NCBI GenBank assembly: GCA_948579315.1
Contig: CAPAOL010000011.1
Span: forward strand, 14,087 to 78,086
Direction of reading: 5' to 3'
Origin: an uncultured Phocaeicola sp.
GTDB taxonomy: Bacteria > Bacteroidota > Bacteroidia > Bacteroidales > Bacteroidaceae
DNA: 64,000 nt
Each line of letters begins with the position of its first letter. Position 1 is the first letter of the stretch. Positions 15,576 to 24,451 of the stretch are shown here, piece by piece. Under the pieces are notes generated by a model, which worked only from the letters and a program-made list of their open reading frames with translations, had not been told where the DNA came from and ran no database searches. A program made the position numbers and the translations under genes.

Positions 15576-16880
15576 ATGGCTTCGTTTGTAATTGAAGGAG
15601 GACATAAATTGCACGGCGAAATACACCCGCAAGGTGCTAAAAATGAAGTGTTACAGATTCTTTGTGCCACTCTGCTGACCTCGGAAGAAGTGACCGTAAC
15701 TAATATTCCGGACATTCTGGATGTGAACAATCTGATTCAGTTGTTACGTGATATGGGTGTCAAGGTATCAAAAACAGGGATTGATTCGTATACATTTAAG
15801 GCTGACACTGTGGATTTGAACTACTTGGAGAGTGATGAATTCTTAAAGAAATGTTCCAGTCTGCGTGGATCAGTCATGTTGGTTGGTCCGTTGGTTGCCC
15901 GTTTTGGAAAGGCTTTGATTTCAAAACCGGGCGGTGACAAGATTGGCCGCCGGCGTTTGGACACTCACTTTATCGGTATTCAGAAACTGGGAGCCTGTTT
16001 TAATTATGATGAGGAACGAAGTGTTTTCAGTATTTGCGCAGAGCATTTGGAAGGTACTTATATGTTGCTGGATGAAGCTTCGGTTACCGGTACGGCTAAT
16101 ATTGTGATGGCTTCTGTCCTGGCGAAGGGCAAAACGACCATTTACAACGCAGCTTGTGAACCTTATCTGCAACAACTTTGTCGTATGTTGAACCGCATGG
16201 GGGCGAAGATTTCCGGTATTGCATCTAATTTGCTGACTATTGAAGGAGTGGAAAGTCTGCATGGCTGTACGCATCGGGTGTTGCCTGATATGATTGAAGT
16301 AGGTAGTTTTATCGGAATGGCAGCTATGACAGGAAGTGAGCTTACCATTAAGAATGTATCGCATGAAAATTTGGGCATTATTCCAGAAAGTTTCCGTCGT
16401 TTAGGTATCAGAGTGGAACAGCGGGGAGATGATCTGTTTATCCCCGAGCAGGAACATTATCAGATCGAATCGTTTATTGATGGCTCTATTATGACCATAG
16501 CAGATGCTCCCTGGCCGGGGCTGACTCCCGACTTGCTCAGTGTGGTACTGGTGGTGGCTACACAGGCGAAAGGCAGTGTACTGATTCATCAGAAGATGTT
16601 TGAAAGCCGCCTGTTCTTTGTGGACAAGCTCATAGATATGGGAGCACAGATTATATTATGTGACCCTCATCGTGCCGTTGTGATAGGGCATGACCGTAAT
16701 TTCCAGCTTCGCGCCGGAAATATGATTTCACCCGATATCCGTGCCGGTATCGCTTTGCTGATAGCGGCAATGAGTGCCGACGGTATAAGCCGCATACACA
16801 ATATAGAGCAGATAGACCGGGGATATCAGAATATAGACCAGCGTTTGAATGCGCTTGGCGCACGTATTACTAGAATTTAG
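15576..16880 (+). CDS. murA: UDP-N-acetylglucosamine 1-carboxyvinyltransferase (MurA) with Asp in place of the active-site Cys
   Basis: 434 aa. It transfers enolpyruvate from PEP to UDP-GlcNAc, the first committed step of peptidoglycan synthesis, in the cytoplasm. Lys22-Asn23 (QGAKNE) are the conserved substrate-binding residues. The loop that normally reads PGGC reads PGGDKIG here, so the residue equivalent to E. coli Cys115 is Asp121 (codon GAC at 15936-15938). Cys-to-Asp forms are known in Mycobacterium and Chlamydia and resist fosfomycin. It is followed after 11 bp by rimM. Confidence 0.97.
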   Translation: MASFVIEGGHKLHGEIHPQGAKNEVLQILCATLLTSEEVTVTNIPDILDVNNLIQLLRDMGVKVSKTGIDSYTFKADTVDLNYLESDEFLKKCSSLRGSVMLVGPLVARFGKALISKPGGDKIGRRRLDTHFIGIQKLGACFNYDEERSVFSICAEHLEGTYMLLDEASVTGTANIVMASVLAKGKTTIYNAACEPYLQQLCRMLNRMGAKISGIASNLLTIEGVESLHGCTHRVLPDMIEVGSFIGMAAMTGSELTIKNVSHENLGIIPESFRRLGIRVEQRGDDLFIPEQEHYQIESFIDGSIMTIADAPWPGLTPDLLSVVLVVATQAKGSVLIHQKMFESRLFFVDKLIDMGAQIILCDPHRAVVIGHDRNFQLRAGNMISPDIRAGIALLIAAMSADGISRIHNIEQIDRGYQNIDQRLNALGARITRI

Positions 16881-16891
16881 AGAAATCAATC

Positions 16892-17410
16892 ATGATTAAG
16901 AAAGATGAAGTTTTCAAGATTGGTATATTCAACAAACCGCATGGAGTAAAAGGAGAAATCTCATTCACTTTTACGGATGATATTTTTGACCGTGTGGAAT
17001 GTGAGTATCTGGTCTGTTTGTTAGACGGTATATTCGTGCCTTTCTTTATTGAAGAGTATCGTTTTCGTTCAGATACCACTGCTTTAGTCAAACTGGAAGG
17101 GGTGGATACCTCGGAAAAGGCCCGTATGTTTACGAATGTAGAGGTCTATTTCCCGAAGAAATATGTCGGTGAGGAGGAAGATTCGGATGATATACCTACC
17201 TGGAACTATTTTATTGGCTTTAAGGTGGAAGATGTGAATCATGGTGAGTTGGGCGAGATTGTGGCGGTGGATGACAGTACGATGAATGTCCTTTTTGCCA
17301 TTGAGAAGGATGGCGAGGAACTTTTGCTGCCTGCCCACGAGGAATTTATCATCAAATTGGATAAGAAAAAGCGTTTGCTGACGGTCGAAGTACCTGATGG
17401 CTTGATATAA
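16892..17410 (+). CDS. rimM: 16S rRNA processing protein RimM
   Basis: 172 aa. It helps assembly of the 30S head and binds S19. The N-terminal RimM barrel (FKIGIFNKPHGVKGEISF) and the C-terminal PRC barrel (about residues 95-170, ending LLTVEVPDGLI) are both clear. It sits between murA and an M23 peptidase rather than beside rpsP/trmD as in enterobacteria. Confidence 0.95.
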   Translation: MIKKDEVFKIGIFNKPHGVKGEISFTFTDDIFDRVECEYLVCLLDGIFVPFFIEEYRFRSDTTALVKLEGVDTSEKARMFTNVEVYFPKKYVGEEEDSDDIPTWNYFIGFKVEDVNHGELGEIVAVDDSTMNVLFAIEKDGEELLLPAHEEFIIKLDKKKRLLTVEVPDGLI

Positions 17411-17428
17411 ATATAGAAGGTGCGCACA

Positions 17429-18286
17429 ATGAAGAAAAAAGGAAGGAAAGCATTTTGGCATAATTTCAAGTTTAAGTATAAACTGACCATTACCAATGAA
17501 AATACGTTGGAGGAGATTGTGGGACTGCACGTTTCCAAACTCAATGGTGTGTCTGTATTGCTGTCTGCCGTAACGGTAATTTTCCTGATTTCGGCAACTA
17601 TCATTGTTTTTACTCCTTTACGTAACTATTTGCCGGGATATATGAACAGTGAGGTACGTGCGCAGGTGGTGACCAATGCCTTGCGGGCCGATTCATTACA
17701 ACAAGTGGTGACGAGGCAGAATATGTATATCATGAACATTCAGGATATATTTAGCGGGAAAGTAAAAGCTGATACAGTCCAATCTATCGACTCTCTGACC
17801 ATTCTTCGTTCTGATTCTTTGATGGAACGTACTAGGCAGGAAGAAGAGTTTCGCAAGCAATATGAAGAATCGGAACGATATAATCTGACGGCTGTTGATG
17901 ATAATAATGCCGCTTCCGGATTGATATTCTATCGTCCTACACGGGGCATGATGTCATCTAATTTTGACTTGGAGAACAGGCATTACGGTGTGGACATTGC
18001 CGCTAATCCAAATGAAAGTGTGTTGGCAACATTGGATGGGACAGTGATTTTGTCTACTTATACGGCAGAAACCGGTTATGTTATTCAGATACAGCATGGA
18101 CAGGATTTTGTGTCGGTGTATAAACATTGTGGTTCGTTATTAAAGAAAGAAGGAGATCCGGTGAAAGGTGGTGAAGCTATTGCATTGGTAGGAAATACCG
18201 GTGAAAAAACTACCGGACCGCATCTGCATTTCGAATTATGGCATAAGGGACGTGCGATTGATCCCTCAAAATACATTGTATTTTAA
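17429..18286 (+). CDS. M23-family (LytM) peptidase, membrane anchored
   Basis: 285 aa from the ATG; a GTG three codons upstream (17420) is less likely. A basic cytoplasmic segment is followed by one transmembrane helix (about residues 37-60) and a coiled-coil-like stretch. The C-terminal M23 domain (about residues 165-285) has zinc ligands in HYGVDIAA and HLHFE. It should either cut peptidoglycan cross-links or, like EnvC/NlpD, activate amidases; with both zinc motifs intact, activity is likely. It starts 18 bp after rimM and ends 7 bp before dxr. Confidence 0.9.
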   Translation: MKKKGRKAFWHNFKFKYKLTITNENTLEEIVGLHVSKLNGVSVLLSAVTVIFLISATIIVFTPLRNYLPGYMNSEVRAQVVTNALRADSLQQVVTRQNMYIMNIQDIFSGKVKADTVQSIDSLTILRSDSLMERTRQEEEFRKQYEESERYNLTAVDDNNAASGLIFYRPTRGMMSSNFDLENRHYGVDIAANPNESVLATLDGTVILSTYTAETGYVIQIQHGQDFVSVYKHCGSLLKKEGDPVKGGEAIALVGNTGEKTTGPHLHFELWHKGRAIDPSKYIVF

Positions 18287-18293
18287 CAACATT

Positions 18294-19442
18294 ATGAAAA
18301 AACAAATAGCGATATTAGGTTCTACCGGCTCTATCGGTACACAAGCTTTACAGGTAATAGAGGAACATCCAGATTTATATGAGGTCTATGCGTTGACAGC
18401 CAATAACAGGGTCGATTTATTGGTAGAACAAGCCCGTAAGTTCATGCCCGAGGCGGTAGTGATAGCCAATGAGGAAAAATACCTTCAATTGAAAGAGGCG
18501 CTGAGTGATCTGCCTGTCAAAGTATATGCAGGAGCGGATGCGCTTTCTCAAATTGTGGAATCACAACCTATTGACATTGTACTGGCTTCTATGGTAGGGT
18601 ATGCCGGATTGCGTCCTACTATAAATGCGATAAAGGCAGGTAAAGCTATTGCTTTGGCTAATAAAGAAACACTGGTTGTAGCCGGGGAGTTGATTAATGC
18701 ACTGGCAAATCAGTACCATATACCTGTACTTCCCGTGGATTCGGAGCATTCGGCTATCTTCCAGTGTCTGGAAATAAATAACCGGTTGGAGAAAGTGATC
18801 TTGACAGCTTCAGGAGGGCCGTTCCGCACTTATACCATGGAGCAGTTGCAAACAGTGACCAAAGCACAAGCTTTGAAGCATCCCAATTGGGAGATGGGAG
18901 CGAAGATAACCATTGATTCGGCTTCCATGATGAACAAAGGGTTTGAAGTGATTGAGGCTAAATGGTTATTCGGAATGCGTCCGGAGCAAATTGAAGTGGT
19001 AGTTCATCCACAATCTGTCATTCATTCTATGGTGCAGTTTGAGGATGGGGCCGTGAAAGCACAGTTGGGCATGCCCGATATGCGTTTGCCTATTCAATAT
19101 GCTTTTTCGTATCCGGAGCGCGTGAAATCTTCTTTCGAGCGGTTGGATTTTGCCCGTATAACAGACCTGACTTTTGAACAGCCTGATACCAAACGTTTTC
19201 GTAATTTGGCATTGGCATACGAGGCTTTGTATCGGGCCGGAAATATGCCCTGTATAGTGAATGCAGCTAATGAAGTGGTGGTGGATGCTTTCCTGAAAGA
19301 CAAAATATCTTTCCTGGGTATGAGTGATGTCATAGAACAGACTATGGGTAAAGTTGCTTATATCAAGGAACCGACTTATGAAGACTATGTGGATACTGAT
19401 GCTGAGGCGCGTCGGGTAGCGTTGTCCCTTTTGTCATCTTAA
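18294..19442 (+). CDS. dxr: 1-deoxy-D-xylulose 5-phosphate reductoisomerase
   Basis: 382 aa from the ATG at 18294; a longer frame reaching into the peptidase gene is spurious. It makes MEP from DXP with NADPH, the committed step of the MEP pathway. The NADPH loop is GSTGSIGTQAL (residues 7-17). The metal and substrate sites are in LPVDSEHSAIFQCL and TASGGPFRT, and NKGFEVIEAKWLF follows. The neighbouring order dxr-rseP is common in bacteria. Confidence 0.97.
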   Translation: MKKQIAILGSTGSIGTQALQVIEEHPDLYEVYALTANNRVDLLVEQARKFMPEAVVIANEEKYLQLKEALSDLPVKVYAGADALSQIVESQPIDIVLASMVGYAGLRPTINAIKAGKAIALANKETLVVAGELINALANQYHIPVLPVDSEHSAIFQCLEINNRLEKVILTASGGPFRTYTMEQLQTVTKAQALKHPNWEMGAKITIDSASMMNKGFEVIEAKWLFGMRPEQIEVVVHPQSVIHSMVQFEDGAVKAQLGMPDMRLPIQYAFSYPERVKSSFERLDFARITDLTFEQPDTKRFRNLALAYEALYRAGNMPCIVNAANEVVVDAFLKDKISFLGMSDVIEQTMGKVAYIKEPTYEDYVDTDAEARRVALSLLSS

Positions 19443-19498
19443 ATGGTAGTTGGCAGAGAATTATGTTAATTATAAATTATAAAATAGTAAATAGTTAG

Positions 19499-20842
19499 AT
19501 GGAAACATTTTTGATTCGTGCTCTTCAATTGATAATGAGCCTTTCATTATTGGTCATTATTCATGAGGGAGGACATTTTCTTTTTTCACGTCTTTTTAAA
19601 GTAAGAGTAGAGAAGTTCTACATATTTTTTGATCCGTGGTTTTCTTTGTTCAAATTCAAACCGAAGAACAGTGATACGGAATATGGTATTGGCTGGGTGC
19701 CTTTGGGGGGATATGTGAAAATTTCGGGTATGATAGACGAGTCTATGGATACCGAGCAGATGAAACAGCCTGCTAAGCCATGGGAATTTCGTTCAAAACC
19801 GGCTTGGCAGCGTCTGCTTATCATGGTGGGTGGTGTCTTGATGAATTTCTTGCTGGCTATCTTCATCTATTCCATGATTTTATTCCATTGGGGAGATTCT
19901 TTTGTATCGCTGCAAGACATGACTCATGGTATGAAATTTAATGAGCGTGCCCGGGAAATAGGTTTCCGTGACGGTGATATTCTTCTTCGTGCAGATGAAA
20001 AACCATTGGAGCGTTTCGGGGTGGATATGCTTCGTGATATTGCTGAGGCACGTACAGTGACTGTATTGCGCGACGGAAAGGAAGCCGAAGTATATATGCC
20101 TGAGATCAGCTTGTTGGATATAGCAAAGGATGATCCGATGTTTGTTACGGCGTTAGTTCCTAATGTCGTTGACTCGGTGATACCGGGCGGTGGCTTGGAT
20201 AAGGCCGGTATACAGAAGGGAGATAGTCTGGTCGCGGTCAATGGCGAGAGGTTGAACTCATGGAATGCATTGGTGGAAAAACTGGATAATATGCAGGCTG
20301 ATGCGGAAGCTACAGGAGATAAAGATGCTTCTCTACAAATGGTATATTCGCGTAACGGACTGCGTGACACCGTGACGGTGCGTACAGACTCTTTGTTTAG
20401 AGTGGGTGCAACATTCTCTTCATTGGCTGATTATAAAGAAACAACCCGTGAATTTGGTTTCTTTGAATCTTTTCCTGCCGGGGTGCAATTGGGGGTAAAT
20501 ACGTTGAAGGGATATGTGAACGATATGAAATATGTGTTCACTAAGGAAGGAGCCAAGAGCGTAGGTGGTTTTGGAACGATAGGAAGTATTTTTCCGAAAG
20601 TATGGGATTGGCATCGTTTTTGGGAAATGACTGCTTTTCTGTCAATCATTCTTGCGTTTATGAATATTCTGCCTATTCCGGCATTGGATGGCGGACATGT
20701 ATTATTCCTGCTTTATGAAATCATTGCCCGCCGTAAGCCGAGTGACAAGTTTATGGAATATGCACAGATGGTAGGTATGTTTTTACTGTTTGCCTTGCTC
20801 ATTTGGGCGAACTTTAATGATATCATGCGATTCTTGTTCTAG
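19499..20842 (+). CDS. rseP: Site-2 protease RseP-like membrane metalloprotease
   Basis: 447-aa inner-membrane M50 protease. The zinc motif HEGGH lies at residues 22-26 in the first helix, and the second site motif LPIPALDGGH near residue 395 supplies the third ligand. PDZ-like domains lie between (about residues 130-330). In other bacteria it cleaves anti-sigma factors and leftover signal peptides. No sigma-E/RseA pair is nearby, so the substrate is unknown. A terminator follows. Confidence 0.94.
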   Translation: METFLIRALQLIMSLSLLVIIHEGGHFLFSRLFKVRVEKFYIFFDPWFSLFKFKPKNSDTEYGIGWVPLGGYVKISGMIDESMDTEQMKQPAKPWEFRSKPAWQRLLIMVGGVLMNFLLAIFIYSMILFHWGDSFVSLQDMTHGMKFNERAREIGFRDGDILLRADEKPLERFGVDMLRDIAEARTVTVLRDGKEAEVYMPEISLLDIAKDDPMFVTALVPNVVDSVIPGGGLDKAGIQKGDSLVAVNGERLNSWNALVEKLDNMQADAEATGDKDASLQMVYSRNGLRDTVTVRTDSLFRVGATFSSLADYKETTREFGFFESFPAGVQLGVNTLKGYVNDMKYVFTKEGAKSVGGFGTIGSIFPKVWDWHRFWEMTAFLSIILAFMNILPIPALDGGHVLFLLYEIIARRKPSDKFMEYAQMVGMFLLFALLIWANFNDIMRFLF

Positions 20843-20895
20843 GTCTGCATGACAGAAAAGGACACGGCATTTTTATAACAATGCCGATAGGCACG

Positions 20896-20946
20896 GATTT
20901 CCGCAAAGATTGAATCAATCGTCTTTGCGGAAATCTGCGTTTTTTA
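20896..20946 (+). terminator. Intrinsic terminator of rseP
   Basis: A 14-bp perfect stem (20896-20909 with 20922-20935) and a 12-nt loop are followed by TGCG and a T6 run. Confidence 0.9.
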
Positions 20947-20979
20947 TATTGTTTCTCTCCCGTGGTGAAAAAAAGACAT

Positions 20980-21298
20980 AAAAAAAGAGCGAAAGTTTTT
21001 ATCAAACCCGCTCACATCCTGAAGAACCCCCCTCCATTATGGGGTTCTTTTCATCTTTCTCGTCTCAGTTGTGTTATCCTCTCTCTCTTGTACCTAAAAA
21101 AAACAACTCTTTTAATACCTATAAAACTAATCTCCTGAAAACTTTCTTTTTCTAATTACCTTAAATCTTACTACTAATACCTTTCTAAATCAATCTTTCT
21201 TTACCTAAATCTAATACCTTAAATTAAAATCTTTACCTTAATACTTAATACCTAATTTTGTTCTTTTCTTTATTAACTTAATATTTGGTTTCACAACT
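20980..21298 (-). ncRNA. C-poor AGGUA-repeat noncoding RNA candidate
   Basis: A leftward transcript of about 320 nt is predicted from a -7 box at 21312-21305 to a terminator at 21013-20980 (stem GAGCG/CGCTC, then U7). Its first 200 nt contain almost no C: the plus strand of 21095-21270 has only two G. The stretch carries eight AGGUA copies, seen as TACCT on the plus strand at 21249, 21234, 21215, 21202, 21178, 21157, 21116 and 21091. Near its 3' end a GAACCCC/GGGGTTC hairpin lies at about 21022-21048. There is no ORF of useful length. Unstructured repeats ending in stable hairpins suggest a protein-binding RNA. The transcript itself is inferred. Confidence 0.65.
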
Positions 21299-21304
21299 AC
21301 ATTG

Positions 21305-21312
21305 CAAAGGTA
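21305..21312 (-). promoter_or_regulatory. Promoter of the AGGUA-repeat RNA
   Basis: The minus strand reads TACCTTTG, an exact consensus -7 box, with CTTG (a near -33 TTTG) at 21335-21332 after a 19-bp spacer. It points away from nrdG and toward rseP. Confidence 0.75.
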
Positions 21313-21356
21313 CGGCTTTTCTTGAAATTAGCAAGTAAATATATGCTGAAAAACAT

Positions 21357-21403
21357 AAAAAAGGGTGAATTCATGATATATATCAAGAAAACACCCCTTT
21401 TTT
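21357..21403 (-). terminator. Terminator of nrdDG
   Basis: On the minus strand AAAAAAGGGGTG pairs with CACCCTTTTTT around a further self-complementary centre (TGATATATATCA), giving one long hairpin with a T-run. It ends nrdDG transcription before the downstream RNA promoter. Confidence 0.85.
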
Positions 21404-21416
21404 ATTTCTTTTAGCG

Positions 21417-21875
21417 TTATCGCACACGGATGATGCGTTGATTACTGCTGCCCCGAAATTCCAAGTAAGGAGAGTACAAATCCGGCTCAAATCGTCCGTC
21501 TACTATAACATCCACATAATCCAGTATCGGTTTTAACATTTCATCGTTTTGTATCTGTTCAAATGTATATCCAGTATAACACCAGATGTTTTGTCCGGTA
21601 GCTTCTTTGATCTGTTTGACCAGAGCCAGGAATTCTTGGGGATGATAAAGTGGATCTCCACCGGAAAAGGTGATTCCGTCCAATAATGGATTGGCATTTA
21701 TTTCGCAGATCATTTTTTCTATTTTTTCCGGTGTGAGCGGAGTGCCTGCCGATGGATTCCAGGATTCGGGATTCTGGCAACCGCGACAATGGTGACGGCA
21801 TCCGGCCAGATAGATGGAATAGCGGATGCCTTCACCGTCGACTATTGTTTCAGGATAGGTAAATAACAAGTTCAT
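21417..21875 (-). CDS. nrdG: Anaerobic ribonucleotide reductase activating protein
   Basis: 152-aa radical-SAM enzyme that generates the glycyl radical on NrdD. The cluster cysteines are Cys26, Cys30 and Cys33 in AGCRHHCRGC (CX3CX2C). The SAM-binding segment GITFSGGDPLYHP follows. It begins 5 bp after nrdD in an operon behind the cobalamin riboswitch. Confidence 0.97.
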   Translation of the reverse strand: MNLLFTYPETIVDGEGIRYSIYLAGCRHHCRGCQNPESWNPSAGTPLTPEKIEKMICEINANPLLDGITFSGGDPLYHPQEFLALVKQIKEATGQNIWCYTGYTFEQIQNDEMLKPILDYVDVIVDGRFEPDLYSPYLEFRGSSNQRIIRVR

Positions 21876-21880
21876 GCTGA

Positions 21881-24157
21881 TTATCCATGCTTTACCCGGT
21901 CACGTTCTTCAGCACGCTTGGCTGAATTCCAAGTGCTGAGGTCGCCTGTCAAATACCCGGTAATGCGACGCATTCGCATTATATTCTCGCTCTGGCAAAC
22001 AGGGCACTTGTCGTAAATGACTCCTTTGTAACCGCAAGCCTGACAAGTATCAACAGGATGGTTGATGGAACCGTATCCAATGCCTTCGTCATGCATTACT
22101 TTTACAATCTTGGCTATGGCTTTTACATTTTTCTGAGCTTCTCCGTCCAGTTCCACGTAAGTGATATGCCCTCCGCGGGTAATGGCGTGGAAAGGAGCTT
22201 CCCGTTTTATCTTCTCGGTGATGGTGATGGGCTCTTTTACATCTACGTGGAAAGAGTTTACATAATAGTCATTGTCCGTCACGCCGGGAATGATGCCGTA
22301 TTTGCGGCGGTCCATACGGGTGAAGCGTCCGGAAAGTCCTTCGGCAGGAGTGGCAAGTACGGAGAAATTCAACTGATATTTCTGTTTGTATTCATCTGCC
22401 ACTTTATTCATTTCCGTAACGGCTTCGAATAATGTATCCCATGCTTTCTGGCTATGTGCGTGACCTTCTCCATAAAGAGCCATCATGGCATTGTGTCCGC
22501 CGATAAAGCCTATCCCTAATGTGCCTTGACGCAATACATCCCCCACCTGGTCGTTGGGCGAAAGTTTTCCTCCGCCTTTCCACACATCATTCCCCATCAT
22601 GAACGGGAACTGGCGTGCCAGGGCTGTACGTTGATACTGGTAGCGTGCATACAATTGTTCGGCAATCAGTTCGGACAAAGCATGTACACTTTCCATGAAT
22701 ATTTCTTTTGCTTTTCTTTCTATGGCCTCTTTCTTGCCTGACTCTTCCAGACTTTCTGCCTTGATGCGTGCTTCGATGGCCAGCCGGGGCATATTCATGG
22801 TGGTGAATGACAGGTTGCCACGTCCTAATGAACTTTTTTCACCTGCTATATTTTCGTATACGCGGGTACGGCATCCCATAGTTGCCAGTTCATAGCGGTA
22901 ACGTTTAGGGTCCTTGATATCCCATTTCTCATTTTTGTTATAAGGAGTATCCAAAAACATAAAATTAGGGAACAAGGCTTTTGCGGTGGTACGGCAGGCT
23001 TTCAGAAACAAGTCGAAATTGGGAGCTTGGAATTCCATTTTGCCTTCCAGTGCCGCTTCGAAGTTTTCCATGGCTTTCTTATAGTCCTCTTCGGAATAAG
23101 ATACTCCGTCTTTAACCTTGAATATCTGTATGGGGAAGACCGGTACTTCGCCACGGGTACCCAGGCCTTCGATGGTAGCTTTCAGCAGTTCCTCTATGAC
23201 CATGCGGCCTTCGGGAGAAGTGTCTGTTCCATAATTGATGGAACTGAACACGACTTGATTTCCCCCTCGCGAATGCATGGTGTTCAGGTTGTGGATGAAT
23301 CCTTCCATGGCCTGATGTGTATCTTTGCGTGTCATGGCGTATGCTTTCTCTTCAATTTTCTTGAGAGCCTCTGTTCCGGGTTCTTTTCCCTCTACTTCTA
23401 TATAAAACTCGGTTAAAGTTTTCAGATGTTTGCGAAATGTCTTCCGTACCCCTTCCGCCATAAAGAAGTCGAAGGCGGGAATAGCCTGTCCGCCGTGTTG
23501 CTCGTTCTGGTTTGTCTGGAATATGATGGTGGCCAGAGTGGCATAACTTTGAATGGACTGTGGAGTACGGATACTTCCGTTTTTAGTGCGGAAGCCGCGT
23601 TCGAACAAGTCATCCAGGTCATATTGGATACAAGTGGTAGTCTTGGTGGGATAGTAATCCAAATCATGTATATGTATGTCGCCCAACTGATGTGCTTCGG
23701 CATATTTTTTAGGCAACAGGTATTTATAGGTATAATCTTTAGTAACTTCCGAGGCAAAAGTCATCATCTGTCCGGCGGGAGTATGGCTGGACATGTTGGC
23801 ATTGCTCAGGTTGACATCATTTTTGTCGATGGCTACAATGCCGTCCATGATGTGCTTCATTTGCGTTTTACGGTCGCGTTCCGTATTCCGCCATTCGCGA
23901 TAAATAATATATTTCTTGGCCACTTCGGGACGTACTTTCATCAGTTCCTTTTCTACCAGATCCTGAATCTCTTCCACACTGATGGTTGGAGATACGAAAT
24001 TGCTGATAACCCGCATGGTAATTTCAGCAATCAGTTTGTCTTCATTGTCAATTCCGGAGGCATGGAATGCCTTGCCGATTGCATTTTTAATTTTACTGAT
24101 GGAAAAGTCTTCCCGCTTTCCATCACGCTTAATAATACAAATCTCAGCGTAATTCAT
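21881..24157 (-). CDS. nrdD: Anaerobic (class III) ribonucleoside-triphosphate reductase
   Basis: 758 aa. It reduces NTPs to dNTPs without oxygen, using a glycyl radical and formate or a thiol. An ATP-cone allosteric domain occupies about residues 1-95 (IKRDGKREDFSISKIKNAI). The zinc site is Cys705, Cys708, Cys718 and Cys721. The radical Gly734 is in RRITGYLTGD, and NxxxR-like PFMMGNDVWKGGG is also present. The enzyme needs no cobalamin, yet a cobalamin riboswitch lies in its leader, implying that a B12-dependent class II enzyme exists elsewhere. Confidence 0.98.
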   Translation of the reverse strand: MNYAEICIIKRDGKREDFSISKIKNAIGKAFHASGIDNEDKLIAEITMRVISNFVSPTISVEEIQDLVEKELMKVRPEVAKKYIIYREWRNTERDRKTQMKHIMDGIVAIDKNDVNLSNANMSSHTPAGQMMTFASEVTKDYTYKYLLPKKYAEAHQLGDIHIHDLDYYPTKTTTCIQYDLDDLFERGFRTKNGSIRTPQSIQSYATLATIIFQTNQNEQHGGQAIPAFDFFMAEGVRKTFRKHLKTLTEFYIEVEGKEPGTEALKKIEEKAYAMTRKDTHQAMEGFIHNLNTMHSRGGNQVVFSSINYGTDTSPEGRMVIEELLKATIEGLGTRGEVPVFPIQIFKVKDGVSYSEEDYKKAMENFEAALEGKMEFQAPNFDLFLKACRTTAKALFPNFMFLDTPYNKNEKWDIKDPKRYRYELATMGCRTRVYENIAGEKSSLGRGNLSFTTMNMPRLAIEARIKAESLEESGKKEAIERKAKEIFMESVHALSELIAEQLYARYQYQRTALARQFPFMMGNDVWKGGGKLSPNDQVGDVLRQGTLGIGFIGGHNAMMALYGEGHAHSQKAWDTLFEAVTEMNKVADEYKQKYQLNFSVLATPAEGLSGRFTRMDRRKYGIIPGVTDNDYYVNSFHVDVKEPITITEKIKREAPFHAITRGGHITYVELDGEAQKNVKAIAKIVKVMHDEGIGYGSINHPVDTCQACGYKGVIYDKCPVCQSENIMRMRRITGYLTGDLSTWNSAKRAEERDRVKHG

Positions 24158-24189
24158 TGTTTGAAAAATTAATTGTTAATTTAAAAAAC

Positions 24190-24362
24190 TTGGCTGTCCT
24201 TCCAGGCAGGTTTTCTGACTTATCTCTCCCTTAAAACGCCTTCCCGCAAATGGTTTTGTAGTGGCATATTGTTTCAGCTCTACGAGAATTACAGCAGCGG
24301 GTACTGTTGCTGATTTTCACGGCATTCCCTCTTGGAAGTGGTTAACTTCACCTTGTCGGACA
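24190..24362 (-). promoter_or_regulatory. Cobalamin (B12) riboswitch controlling nrdDG
   Basis: On the minus strand the leader contains the full B12-box core at 24330-24288, including GCCGTGAAAATCAGCAACAG and CCCGCTGCTGTAA. It then shows GCCACT, GGGAAGGCG and AGTCAGAAAACCTGCC (24220-24205). These are the class I cobalamin-element landmarks in the right order. The start codon follows about 35 nt later, and no T-run terminator stem is evident, so control may be by hiding the ribosome site. Bound adenosylcobalamin should reduce expression. Confidence 0.92.
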
Positions 24363-24366
24363 GCTG

Positions 24367-24374
24367 CAAAGGTA
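24367..24374 (-). promoter_or_regulatory. Promoter of the riboswitch-nrdDG transcript
   Basis: TACCTTTG on the minus strand directly upstream of the riboswitch. Transcription would begin near 24360. The 75 bp from here to the next gene hold nothing else clear. Confidence 0.8.
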
Positions 24375-24451
24375 TAACATTTTGGGAAACTTTCTATTTA
24401 AAAAATGGATAAAAGTTTTCCAAAACGGATAACTTATTGAAGATGGGAAGG

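Noticed and set aside
21091..21253. CRISPR-like array
   Set aside because: The repeated unit is only 5-9 bases, spacing is irregular (13-41 bp), and there are no cas genes.
20980..21298. 6S RNA or tmRNA as the identity of the repeat RNA
   Set aside because: 6S needs a long, largely double-stranded rod with a central bubble, and tmRNA needs a tRNA-like end. This RNA is mostly unpaired, C-poor and has neither.
23426..24172. A 248-codon plus-strand frame
   Set aside because: It is antisense to nrdD, which matches its family over the full length.
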